NCBI RefSeq assembly: GCF_022376445.1
Contig: NW_025955012.1
Span: forward strand, 62,001-126,000
DNA from: Fomitopsis serialis
Lineage: Eukaryota > Basidiomycota > Agaricomycetes > Polyporales > Fomitopsidaceae
Direction: 5' to 3'
DNA length: 64,000 nt
Shown here: one piece after another, positions 52,120-62,473 of the stretch
How positions within the stretch are numbered: position 1 is the first letter of the stretch
How the letters are laid out: every line of letters starts with the position of its first letter
Program-made: the position numbers and the translations under genes
The notes under the pieces: generated by a model
Databases searched by the model: none
Seen by the model: the letters and a program-made list of their open reading frames with translations, nothing else
What the model was told of the DNA's origin: nothing

Positions 52120-53281
52120 GCAATCGGACACACCAGGCACAACTACAGTAACGTATGCAGCTTCATCGTATATATCGAATGCTGGATCATCGAGTGGCAT
52201 ATCTACGAGCAGCAGCGATACCACTTCTTCCCTCAGGCTTTCCCCAACAACCACTGTAAATTCCACTACTGGTACCCAACCATCCTTTGCCCTACCAAGT
52301 GCGGAGTCCGTCACTACTCAGCCACCCGCTTCCTCCACAGTCGCAGAGTCCGTCATCACTCAAGCACCCCCTGCCTTCACAAGTGCAGAGTCCGTCACTA
52401 CTCAGCCATCGCCTCCCTCAAAAGCCAATGTGGACTCTGTCAGAACTACGACACCATCCCTGCCCTCATCAGCAGTCACGAATTTCCCTTCACATAGCAG
52501 TCTACCTTCATCCTACCGGACCTCCATGATGCCGACAACTACTTATACCACTGCCAGAATATCAGTGCCAGTGGCGTCAGGGAATACGCCGACACACGCT
52601 CGAAGGTCATCCTCGATGATCATCGGGACCGCCGTTGGCGGCAGCGCTGCTGCAGCCCTTGTTCTGCTCCTCTTCATCTTGTGCCGTCGGTATGGTGGGC
52701 GCACTCAAAGCCCAAGAGCGTTTGTTGATTCTGCAGACCACGGAGTGGGCTGCAGACAAGTCGAACCGGTACCTGTCGTGCAGGCCGATACCAGTGTCGA
52801 CCCGTCACCCACTCGCAAGCCACGGATGTCTTTGAAGACCGCACCACATGGCGACCCTCCCGTCGACACGGAGCAGCCGCATACCACAGCACCACAGTCT
52901 CTGCAGCCTCCTGGCGGGGGTTTGACACCTCGAGCTGACAGCATTGTGACCTTGGAGCCACAAATCACCGTTGGCGAGGACGTACATCTCGTCACAGAGC
53001 GGGACACCCTGGCTCGTCAGATACGGGACGGCGAGCAGCACGTCGCGGAACTCCGGGCCTTACAACCATCGGCGGAAGGGCACGAAGACGTGGTCCCGCC
53101 TGCTGATGGTCCAGAGCTCATTCCACTAGTTGGCAGCGCCGCCTTATCGTCGGGTGGCAACACGATGATCAGGCAATTAGAGACATTGCAAATGGAAGTT
53201 GCAAGGCTGAGAGTGCGAATGATGGAGGCGGAGAACAATGGTGCGGAGGAGCCACCGCCGGCGTATGAAGAGGACGGGTAA
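52120..53281 (+). CDS. Ser/Thr-rich single-pass membrane protein (5' end not found)
   Basis: This looks like a fungal surface protein of the type with a Ser/Thr-rich ectodomain, one TM helix and a disordered tail. The frame is open from just after TAA 52103-52105. The outside part has four related units (AESVTTQPPASS, AESVITQAPPAF, AESVTTQPSPPS, VDSVRTTTPSLP). The TM helix is MIIGTAVGGSAAAALVLLLF, followed by CRRYGGR. The tail contains a short coiled coil (IRQLETLQMEVARLRVRMME) and a PPPAYEEDG end, which has a PPxY motif of the kind bound by WW domains. No signal peptide is in frame, so a spliced first exon must lie upstream; the retrotransposon ends about 830 bases before this exon. Function is unknown. 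Confidence 0.6.
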
Positions 53282-53577
53282 GGGGCGATAGGCATGGCAG
53301 GTTTCGAGTGCTTCTGGTGTCCTCTCCACGACCTCTCCACGACGGACGTCGAATTGTGCTTGCGTACATACCAGCATGCATCGGGGGTAGCGGGGGCGAT
53401 ACCGAGAACGCAGTGTGCATACACTCACCTTGTCGCATTTCAAATTGTATAAGTTATGCTATCACAGCAGGGACTGGGCGCGCGATGCGGACAGCGATCC
53501 TTGCCTGCAAGGCAGGTCTGCCTGTCACTGGAATTGAAGTCTAGCATTGACCCGATGTGCCGACCAAAAGAACAGAA

Positions 53578-54683
53578 TCACGGCGACACGGCTTCTCCGT
53601 GCCCACTGTCCTGCCGCCACTTGCTGAGCCAGCTATGGTCGCCCTCCTCCTTGCCCAGCGCCTGCTCCACGTTAGCCAAACTCCGCGCGAGCCAGCCCTT
53701 CTCCTTCGCGTCGACCTTCACCCAGCCCCTGCCGTCCTGCGGGAGCTCCATCTCCTTCGGGTCTGTGTTCGTCAAAAGCTCCTTGAGCTGTGGGACCATC
53801 TGGCGCGCGACCGTGAGCGACTGGGAGGTGCGGTGCTTGAGGCACGCGGCGGTGAACATCGCGCAGGAGATGAGGTCAGACGAGATGGGCGGGAGCTTGT
53901 ATACGCCGAAGAGCGCGGCAAGGGTGATGGTGTCCTTCAGCGGGTACTCGTCGTGGAGGGCGTGAAGAAGCCGCCTGGCAGCGCGGGGCGAGGCGAGGTC
54001 AAAGCCGTATTTTGAGTGGTCGGCGAAGACGTTGAGAGCGAGGTCGGGGCACTTCAGTTCCTCACAGCGGCCTACGCTAAGGCGTCAGCATTACTTCAGG
54101 GATGATTGATTTGGCTACTCACGAGCGAATAGCTCTGCGTTCTGTATGTTGAAGGAACGCCTCGGCTTCGAGTCCCTCCATTTCGGGAACAGCTGCACCA
54201 CCGCCTCCATCTGCTCCCTCGTCGTCGCAAGCCCAAACAGATGCTGCCATGCTGAGTTGCGGACTGGAGGCAACACCTCTTTCGGGTTACGGCCTACCCT
54301 CAATGTCACGAATTTGAGCAATGCTTTGAAACGTTTCCGCCGTTCCTCGGGGTCCAGCTTGCGCGAGGGCGTGACGGCGTCGAGCGGAACGCCGGGCGTT
54401 GTGACCACCTCCTCCACCGCATCCTTGCTGCTCGCAAACAGGTCCCCAGAGGACTCGCCTTCTGAGAAATCACCGAAAAGGTCGCCCTGTTCCGGTAGAT
54501 GTGCCTTTTGCTTCTTGAAGGCTGGTGTTTGCCCGGCCGGTCAGTCGGTGGCACGGTACATGTGATCTATCACGTACCTATGGGAGTCTGGTGAATCTCC
54601 CGCCTCATGCATGCTCTACGAGCAAACGCGTGTGCGAGACTGGGTCGGCATCCTTGCTTGAGGTGGATGAGAATGCTCGCCAT
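53578..54683 (-). CDS. Probable mitochondrial protein of unknown function
   Basis: I do not recognise the family with certainty. The ATG at 54681-54683 opens a classic mitochondrial presequence (MASILIHLKQGCRPSLAHAF then ARRACMRRE), rich in Arg and Ser and without acidic residues at first. Introns at 54522-54577 and 54072-54122 join it to a helical protein: RRKRFKALLKFVTLRVGR, MEAVVQLFPKWRD, PDLALNVFADHSKYGFDLA and KEKGWLARSLANVEQAL. The helix-turn-helix spacing suggests a TPR/PPR-like solenoid, as in some mitoribosome or mitochondrial RNA factors. That is a guess. The frame is unbroken and ends at TGA 53578-53580. Confidence 0.7.
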
Positions 54684-55419
54684 CTGCGCAGAGAGTGCGA
54701 TCTAGTCATCTACTTCTACGCTCGACTTGGTGGCAGAGGAGCGTCTGCGCCCCGCCACCGCAGCCAAAGCGTCGCAAACAACGACTTCGAGTACGCTGTG
54801 AATTTTCGCGCGTCCTTCGAGCGTCCTCCTTGTCTCTCGACCGCCGACCATCTTCCACTCTACTTGCTTCGTTTTTTCTTTCAAAACTCTTCATAGCCAG
54901 ACTCAAGTACGAACACCCGTTCGGGTTTATGTCGTCGTCGCGCCCGAGGCTCAAGGCATAGTGAACAGCTGAAGACCTAGTCTGTTGGAATTCGTGAGTC
55001 TTGTTTCCATATTTCTTCTGTGATGAGCTTTATGCTGTGCACCAGTCGGAGTTCACGACGACAATCTCCCAGTTCCTCTTTTTACGCTTGAGGAACCTGA
55101 ATACGCACCCCTTCGCTGTTGATGCAGATCAACGATATGCTAATGTGCCTTCCTCTCCAGGTGTCTCTACGGTTGTTCAGAGATTGATCCTCATCACTTC
55201 TACGTGTACGACTAGTATAAACCTGAAAGTACAGTATCTGTGTATACCTCCTTGAGGTTCTTGCAATGCATAGCTTCGTCTGTCGCCTAACTGAGTTCAT
55301 GTGCATGGCGAGTCCGTCCTGTCTGGTGGTAGTACCACGAGGGATGGCTGCATTATGCAGTCTTAAAGTTACAATTCCTGCTAAAATGCCCATGCAGGCT
55401 ACAGCGATGGATATCTATA
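54684..55419. other. Intergenic, no gene seen
   Basis: This is the 5' flank of the mitochondrial-protein gene and the 3' flank of the P450. No motif-bearing frame was found. Confidence 0.55.
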
Positions 55420-57984
55420 TTACACTATGTGTTCTGATACAATGCGTCGTCGAATATTCAACGGCATCTGGTTTCCCATGTGTGGTTCTGACTTGACCGC
55501 TGGACGAGTGACGACGCTGCAAACCAACACCTCTCAATACTGCATTATAATCGAGATAAAATAGGACCACGTACTTGACCTTCTTCTCGATCTCCACCGT
55601 CGGGTCAATGGAGAAGTCTACGTCGTGCAACAGGACATACAAGAAGATCTTAATCCTGTCAACTCCCATGAGTTCCGTATGCGAGGAGGACAAGGCGGAT
55701 GGACTCACTCGTTGATGGCAAAGCGGAATCCAATGCATGCCCGGTTCCCATTAACAGGGTTCCCGTTCCCGAACGTCAGCATGTTGCCCCACAGCCCCGG
55801 CGCGCCCGCCTTCTTCTGCCCTCTCCCAGGCTTCCCCTCTCGCCTCACCTTCTCGTCCTCGCCCTCGTCCTCGTCGTCGGACCGATCCTCCCCCTTCTCG
55901 CCAGCAAGGAGCCACCGCTCCGGCCGGAACACCTCCGCGTCCTCGCCCCACACCTCCCTGCTCTTGTTCATCGCCTGGATCGAGACCGTGATCATGTCGC
56001 CCTTCCGCATGCGAATCGCATCGCACGTGCGCCCATGGCGGTCGAAAAATGGCCGCGAGACAGGCACGACGTCGTCGACGCCCACAACGCGCATCGTCGA
56101 CGTAACAGGCGCGTGCAGCCGGAGCGACTCGCGCACGACCGCGTCGAGGTACGGCTGGTCCAGGATCGCCGCGATCGTGTCTGCGGGAGGCGGGGACCCC
56201 GATACGAGGGACCCGACGGGCAGGGGGATCACAGCCAGCTCGCGCCGGAGCCGGGCCTGGACGTTCGGTGCGCGCGCGAGGGCGTAGAGCGTCCACGTCA
56301 GCGCGGAGGAGGACGTCTCGTGCCCCGCAGAGAGGAACGTTGAGATCTGGCAGAGCGTCTCCTCCAGGGAGAGCCGCTGCGATGGGACGGAGGAGAGGTT
56401 CGAGCGGATGAGGACGCTCAGCAGGTCTCGCCCGTCCGTCGTGTGCTCGGTCGCTGGCTGCTGCTTGAGGTGCGCGTCCGCACCGCGGAGAGTGGCGGCT
56501 TGCTCTTTGGTCGCCTCTGCGTGCCGCTGTTCGATCAGAGACAGCCCGATGCGGCGCATCGTCTCGCGTGCTTCGCGCTGGGCTGCACTTTCCCTGCTCT
56601 GTAGACAGGACAGGTAGACATAGTCAGCTCAAACGCAGTGGAGTAGCGGGAGGCTTCACTGACAAATCTCCGTAATCCGGGGAACCACGCCTGGAGCACC
56701 GTGATGACCCTGAATTTGCGCGCTGCGCTAAATATGACACCGAACGCACGGGCAAGCTCGTTCTCGGTCTCGCCCCCCTTCTCTTCGCCCCTCCTTGCCG
56801 CGGATGTCAGGGAATTGAACTCGTAACCAAAGCCAGCCTCGCCGATGACATCGAGAGTTGCACGGGCAAGCCACGCAAGCACATCCACTCGCGTGGGCCC
56901 GTCATCGGATGTCGAGACGGCTGCGCTATCCGGCTGAGCTGTGGAAGCACTTCTGTTCTGCCTGCGAGCAGTGGTCTTCCCAGGAACGAAAGACGAGAAT
57001 GGATTCGGAAGGGCTGACGTGGTCGTCGCGAAGGCGCGAGCACGCAAGTCGTCCTTGGCAGCCCGGCCCGGCTGCGGCGGTGCGACATAGAAGGGGTCTG
57101 AAGGAGCAGCCCGGCTTTGTGAACAAGAGGCTATATCAAGCCAGATGTCGCGAAGCTAGGGCACCGAGTCCGTTATTATGGTCAGGACGAGGACGGTGCA
57201 AGATGCATACCTCCACGGCCTTCACCCAGAATATGGGGCTGAGCGATTTGATGTGCGCCGACGTGAATGCTGGGCTCTGTCGTCAAAAATGAGTGTCTCG
57301 CTGCCAAGATATATCAAGACCGAAGACCATAAGATGTACTCCGCGCAGAAACTGTGTATTACAAAATATCTGCCCCGTTTCCACAACTGGGCAGTCGTGG
57401 CGTGTACGGGGCACGTGATCGTGAATTCGATCGAGTGCTGGCAGATGTACCTGCACATCGCGATGCAGTGTTTTGACGGTGGCAGGTGTCACTTACCAGT
57501 ATCCTGCGCTACAATTGTACGAGGTATATTTTCGCGGGTTAGCGATAGTCCGTACCCAGAATGTGCAAGGCGGTCGCACCTGTCTCCGATGATCTTCACC
57601 CTCGACGGTGAGCAGCCCGTGTTCGCCCGCCGCCATGTTGGACAGGTTATCCCGCACGAAGTCGGGCTTTGGATAGTCGTAGCCGCGCCCCAGAATGTGG
57701 GCGACAGCGACCGGGTCCGTAGTCATGAGCCGAACGCCGCCCATGAAGCCGCGGTAGACAAAGGTGCTGCCGTGCTGCTCCTGCCAACGGGCGATGAGGT
57801 TAGTGTTCTCCTGGTCGTGCATCTCCCGAAGGTTTCCCATGAAGAATGACGGGGACGCTGGGCCTCGGAGGTGGCGCAACGGTGAGAGGACCTGCCGGAG
57901 CAAGAGTAGCAGAAAGGTGGACAGCACATAGAGTACGAGTGCGGCACCGAGGAGGACGCATGCTAGGAGGAGGCCATAGAGCAT
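55420..57984 (-). CDS. Cytochrome P450 monooxygenase
   Basis: This is an ER-bound haem monooxygenase. The likely start is ATG 57982-57984 (MLYGLLLACVLLGAALVLYV), the membrane anchor; the frame is open further upstream but lacks an earlier in-frame ATG. Hallmarks are RGPASPSFFMGNLREMH, the C-helix region GEDHRRQ-RRIL-SPAF, the I-helix AGHETSSSALTW, the ExxR motif VVRESLRLH, FRPERW, and the haem loop FGNGNPVNGNRACIGFRF with the Cys ligand. An unusual acidic insert (DDEDEGEDEK) precedes the haem loop. The end PHMGNQMPLNIRRRIVSEHI needs two short introns near 55490-55690. A 12-nt exon (57497-57508, RRIL) lies between two introns. The substrate and CYP family are unknown. Confidence 0.88.
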
Positions 57985-59030
57985 CGCAGGGGTGACTGGG
58001 ACGGCGCTGGGAGAGGGAAAGGCTGATGGACCTGGGGGCTTGGCGAAGGAGGCCGGCTGCACACGTTCTCATGGGCTGGCAGTGTTTATACTTTTGAGGA
58101 TCCCCGAACAGGCGCAGTGATATAACGAGTAGGGCGCCCAAGACCAGTTGGGGCCAGGAACAGATGCGGAATAGATAGGACAGGGAAGTCGAAGAGATAT
58201 GCCAGCAGAGAGACACCGCCAGCTGCTCGCAGAGCAGATGGTCGCGGATGACAGACTGAGACAGGGTCAATGTCTCTCCACCAGCACTCAGCAGCCGTGG
58301 GAAGATCCTCTCCTGCCGCATCGGGCTCGGCTACGTCGGGCACCATCGCGTGGCATGCGCGCTCCGAGCTGCCCGGCCCATCAGCCGGAATCCCCGTATC
58401 TTCTCCTGGGATCTTGATCAGATTTGCTTCGACATTCCCAGATCTATGATGCCCTTCATTGACCATGGTCTCTTACAGCCCGCTCCTCTCCGCCCGGTCA
58501 CACAGAGCGACTACGGTAATTCTAAATACTCCAGGGCAACGAAACCCCCAGAAAACTGTACTCCGAGAACAGGCAGTCCACGACCGGCACCTGTCCTTGA
58601 ACTTCGCTTGGACCGCAGCGCGGCAAACCGGGGAACGAGCTCAAACCCTCGGCGGCGTGCGATTTCATTTCGACGACCTCAATCGATGATCACGATGTGG
58701 CATCCTCCACGACTGCCTCGACAAAAGCCCACGGGTGGATCGTGGGTGGAATCCTGTAACGATGAGATTTAGTAACAGCTACGTACTTGCCAGTGAGGCA
58801 GAAGCATATGAGGTATCTACCTTACTCCGTTGACCAACGCGCCTTTCTACGCCGCTTGATTCACCAAAGGTAGGGCACTGACTTCTTCAGCTGGAGCGCC
58901 AACTCGGAGAGAACACCGCTGTTGAGTCCACCGGCCCATCGTCACGGTGGTGAGATGGAATGCCTGGTTCGTTGCGCTTCATACGGACGTTGCACCGCAT
59001 AGAACCGATGCAAGCTCGTTTCACCGATGA
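57985..59030. other. P450 upstream flank, no firm gene
   Basis: This is the promoter side of the P450. A plus-strand frame at 58459-58689 (with REQAVHDRHLSLNFAWTAA) looks somewhat protein-like and could be an exon of the uncertain gene that follows, but no splice chain could be fixed. Confidence 0.4.
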
Positions 59031-59471
59031 CCACCAGCATCGGACTTCAATCAGTATACCCGAGTTGACCGAGGGAAGCGCAGCGGTGGACTCGGACGTG
59101 GATGTCATCTGCTCTATCATGTAGATGACTGGAGTTCCGGTGCTCGGTACCGGTACCAAACCGGGACACTCAAGTTTCCTCAGCAATACAAGTTGCGTGA
59201 ATACTTCTGCGACAGGCTGAGCGCCGAGCTCTGCGAACTTGAAATAAGGAACGCAAGCAGGCTGCCCTCCCTCGATGAACGTCGACCAACGGATGCAGAA
59301 ATAGCCAACCTTATGAGCCTGTCCCGGCTGCCAGAATATGATCCGCAGGAGCAGCACACGCAGCGCCACGGAGATTTTCACGCGATCGTTGAACGAATCA
59401 CTAAGGGCGACGCCCATGCCGGGGATCTCGGTCATATCATCAACTCCATCCACAATCTTGCCGTTGCATGA
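59031..59471 (+). CDS. Uncertain plus-strand coding segment
   Basis: The plus frame is open for 147 codons from just after TGA 59028-59030, with a possible 3' splice site CCACCAG at 59037. It encodes polar, helix-prone sequence (YKLREYFCDRLSAELCELE, RRPTDAEIANLMSLSRLPEY and DFHAIVERITKGDAHAGDL). I recognise no family. A minus-strand frame of 188 codons (58887-59453) covers the same bases but has less protein-like composition. It may be an exon of a gene starting near 58.45 kb, or a relic. Confidence 0.3.
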   Translation, partial: PPASDFNQYTRVDRGKRSGGLGRGCHLLYHVDDWSSGARYRYQTGTLKFPQQYKLREYFCDRLSAELCELEIRNASRLPSLDERRPTDAEIANLMSLSRLPEYDPQEQHTQRHGDFHAIVERITKGDAHAGDLGHIINSIHNLAVA

Positions 59472-60674
59472 TTGCTAAATTGAAAGGCGTCAGCAAGGTG
59501 TTGCTCAAGGCTCTCGCTGACGTGGCTTCAATTGAAAATACAAGACCACCCTTGCCGCCAAGTGCCGCAGACCGGCAACACTGTTAGTACTAGCAGCGGC
59601 ATCACAGGCAAATAGAATCCACAAAAACCGCTTGCGCTCGCGCAGTGGCTGGGCTACCCAAGGAAGCCCAAGCATGTCATAACGTCCGGAACGTGCGTGC
59701 TCGGCCTTGTATCCAGTTTTGAGACTCGATGGATCTGACCGGCGAGCAACCCTCGTGCATAGATCTGATCATACACACGTCATCCAGGCAGAGGTGCAGG
59801 GAAGCTTGCCCACCTACGAACGGATATATTAGCCCGAGACGCACGGACGACCCGAGGGATTGGCCACGAACCATTCTGCGCCCTCGACGAGGACGTCGTT
59901 CGCATCGCATACTGTCGGCACACCGCTGAAGAGTTGCAAGGAAAACATACTTCCCTGTGGTGGGCTGCCGGGAGCGCTCGACAGCTACAACTTGCGAAGG
60001 AGCCGGATCAAGGCCTGGGTGGTGTGGATAATTACTGCCTTAGGTTTTATTGTGGGGCGACGAAAAGGCAGGGATGGGTACCTGAGTGCATAGAAGGCCG
60101 ATCAGCGAGGTCGTTGACGAGCCACAAGTGGAAATGGAGGTACTTGTTTCGACGGAGTATCTGCAGAACATGGGCATGGATAATCAGTCGTCGGCGGTCA
60201 TTGTTCTGCGTTCATATCAACGATGCGCGGTAGGCGGTGTTGCATTTGTCCTGGGCTTCTCGGCGATGTAGATCATCTAGGAACGAAAGATAGCGCAGCT
60301 GCACAGCGTGTCTCGAGTGTCTCGTAATTCCAGAGGCGAAGTAACGGGATTACACAATGCTGAAAGGCATGGAACAGGTAGGGTAGCCCAGTAGAAATCG
60401 TCTTAGCTTCGATGACGAAACATAGATCCACAGCCGACCGCTGGGCTCAGCCGAAGGCGAGTAAGTTAATTGGATAGACAGTTGGGCAGGCGAGAAGATA
60501 AAACGTTGACATGCCGCCGGGCAGGTACATGGTGAGATCCCCCGGTCAATCGGCAGTCAGATCCTCGCGTCCCTCTGCGGCCGCCCCGTTCCGGTTATTG
60601 ACATCGGCCAAGCAAGCGCACAGACGGCTTCACGGCAGTGGATCCTCTGAAGCCTGCACTGGTCATGATGTTTC
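59472..60674. other. Intergenic, about 1.2 kb, no gene supported
   Basis: This is the 3' flank of the Usb1 gene plus unassigned sequence. Frames near 59860-60270 on the plus strand carry no motif. Confidence 0.5.
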
Positions 60675-62135
60675 CTACTCTCCGGACAAGGTCCATTTGA
60701 AGACGTCCTTTCCGATCTTGACATGGACCTCGCGAGCATCGAACGTCCCCACATGCCGCGCCCGCAACATCTCGCCGAACTCGTCGTTCAGGGAATGTAC
60801 CAACGATGGTGGGAAGCGAGGAATAGTTGGGAATATGTTGGGGCTCGATTCTGCTGCGGTCTTTCCGCTGTTAGACTCAGGATGCGTCGGATCCGTTGAC
60901 ATGGATGCAGAAAGTGGCCCGGGAGATGGTGTCGCCGCTGCAGACGGAGATGTTGAATTTTCCGTGGTTGTGGCAGAAGGGTAGGTGCCATGCAATAGGG
61001 CCCAAGCGAAGGAGGCGTGAAAGCGGGGCTCAGTATAGAATTCTTTCTGTTTGAGGGACCGTAGCGCGGGGATGAGACCATCCGACAAAATTTTCAGCTG
61101 ATCCGATCGAATTCATCAGACATCGACAAGTAAGAGAGGTCAGGGAGACACGCACTTGGTCATGACCCGCGCCAATCTCGACCGCGAGGAACGTGCGGGT
61201 CCGCTCATCATTCGTGAGCTCTGAGAAGGACGCAAGCGATGCGGGAAAGCTAAAGAAAGGTGCAGAGCAGTGAGCACAGTTGCATGGTCTGATACCGAAA
61301 GACAGACAATGGAAATATCTGCGCGGGCCAATATGGGCGTGAAATATCATTGCACAGATTTCTGATGTCAGACGTCCCCATATTCATTCTGTGGTACTGT
61401 GGGTGCTATGAGGATCATCATCGCTCAACGTCGGATCGCCCGTTACACCCTCTACCAGCCTGTCAGAGAATATGGGCAACGAGATAACATATGTGCGACT
61501 GTACGCTAACCAACTTCGCACATCCGCCAGCTGCATGACTGTATGTCTGTGACAGGGAAACTTGTCTAGCATAGAGGCTGTCGAACATACGTACGCTAGG
61601 TGCGACTTCGCGATCGCTTTGACCGCACGCTTCAAGTCTTCGCGCTGATACGCTCGGAGGTACACCGGTCGTGTGAGCGATATGTGAAGCTCGACATCCA
61701 GAACATGATCGTCTTCATGATCCACCGAATGCGGTTGAATGTTGCCCGTTTGCGGCAACTCTGGTAGACCTATTGAATGCAAAGACGGCACCGCTCTCTT
61801 TGCAGATGCAAAGGCCTTCGACAGTAGCTTGTGAAGTGGGGACCTTCGTTCCACGATCAAAGGGAGGTAGACATACGCTGCGTATTGGCCTTCAACGTGA
61901 GGAGAGGTACGGACCCTGCCCTGGTGGAGCGCCGGGTCGTCAATGGGGACCCCCGGCCGCAAGGATTCAGGCAGACTCGGCAGCTTTCTAAACAGACTGA
62001 TCTCAGCGCAAATACAACAACAGAGGCAGATCAAGCGCGTGTGCCTCACCTTCTCTTTGCTGGCGGCGGGGAGCTTTCTGACGCTTCTCCCTCGTCCGAG
62101 CTTCCGTATTGAGTAAGTTCGCCGAGTCGCTGCAT
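60675..62135 (-). CDS. USB1: U6 snRNA phosphodiesterase Usb1
   Basis: This is a nuclear 3'-5' exoribonuclease of the 2H phosphodiesterase family that trims and seals the U6 snRNA 3' end. The ATG at 62133-62135 gives MQRLGELTQYGSSDEGEASE and a basic patch PPPAKRRK across the first intron. Exon 2 has QYAAYVYLPL and the first catalytic motif HISLTRPVYLRAYQREDLK. A 345-nt intron (61250-61594) joins SHLA to FPASLASFSELTNDERTRTF and LAVEIGAGHDQ. After another intron, LKILSDGLIPAL leads to the second motif RFHASFAWALLHG. It ends VKIGKDVFKWTLSGE with stop 60675-60677. Both HxS motifs are intact. A Ser/Thr/Pro-rich insert of about 40 residues follows the second motif. Confidence 0.9.
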
Positions 62136-62473
62136 GGTTATGCCACTTCACACGGATGTGGCACACCTCTGACAACAAATACGAGTCGTCAGTAGCGCAG
62201 CAGTACGTTGGAGGCGAACGCAACAACTTGAACTCGGAGTGCGCAAGCCTGACTCGGAATCTTGATCGATCTCGTGACCGTGTCTGCGACGCGTCCGCCG
62301 TCCCGGTCCCGTCTGCTGCGCGGGCGCCTCGCTGAGGGTCACCTTGCGCACCCACGGTGGTCAGCTGCCGCATTCGACATCCCGAAGGTCATCTGCATCG
62401 AAATAGTACATGATGCCTTGTACGTCTCCTCCTTGCCCTCATCTTTGACAGCGCATTCATCGACTGCGCAGGA
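62136..62473. promoter_or_regulatory. Divergent promoter region of USB1 and the CoA-ligase-like gene
   Basis: The 338 bases between the two outward-facing start codons should carry both promoters. I see no clear TATA element. Confidence 0.4.

Noticed and set aside
55699..56343. Plus-strand frames of over 200 codons
   Set aside because: These are shadows of the P450 exon that carries the I-helix, ExxR and haem motifs.
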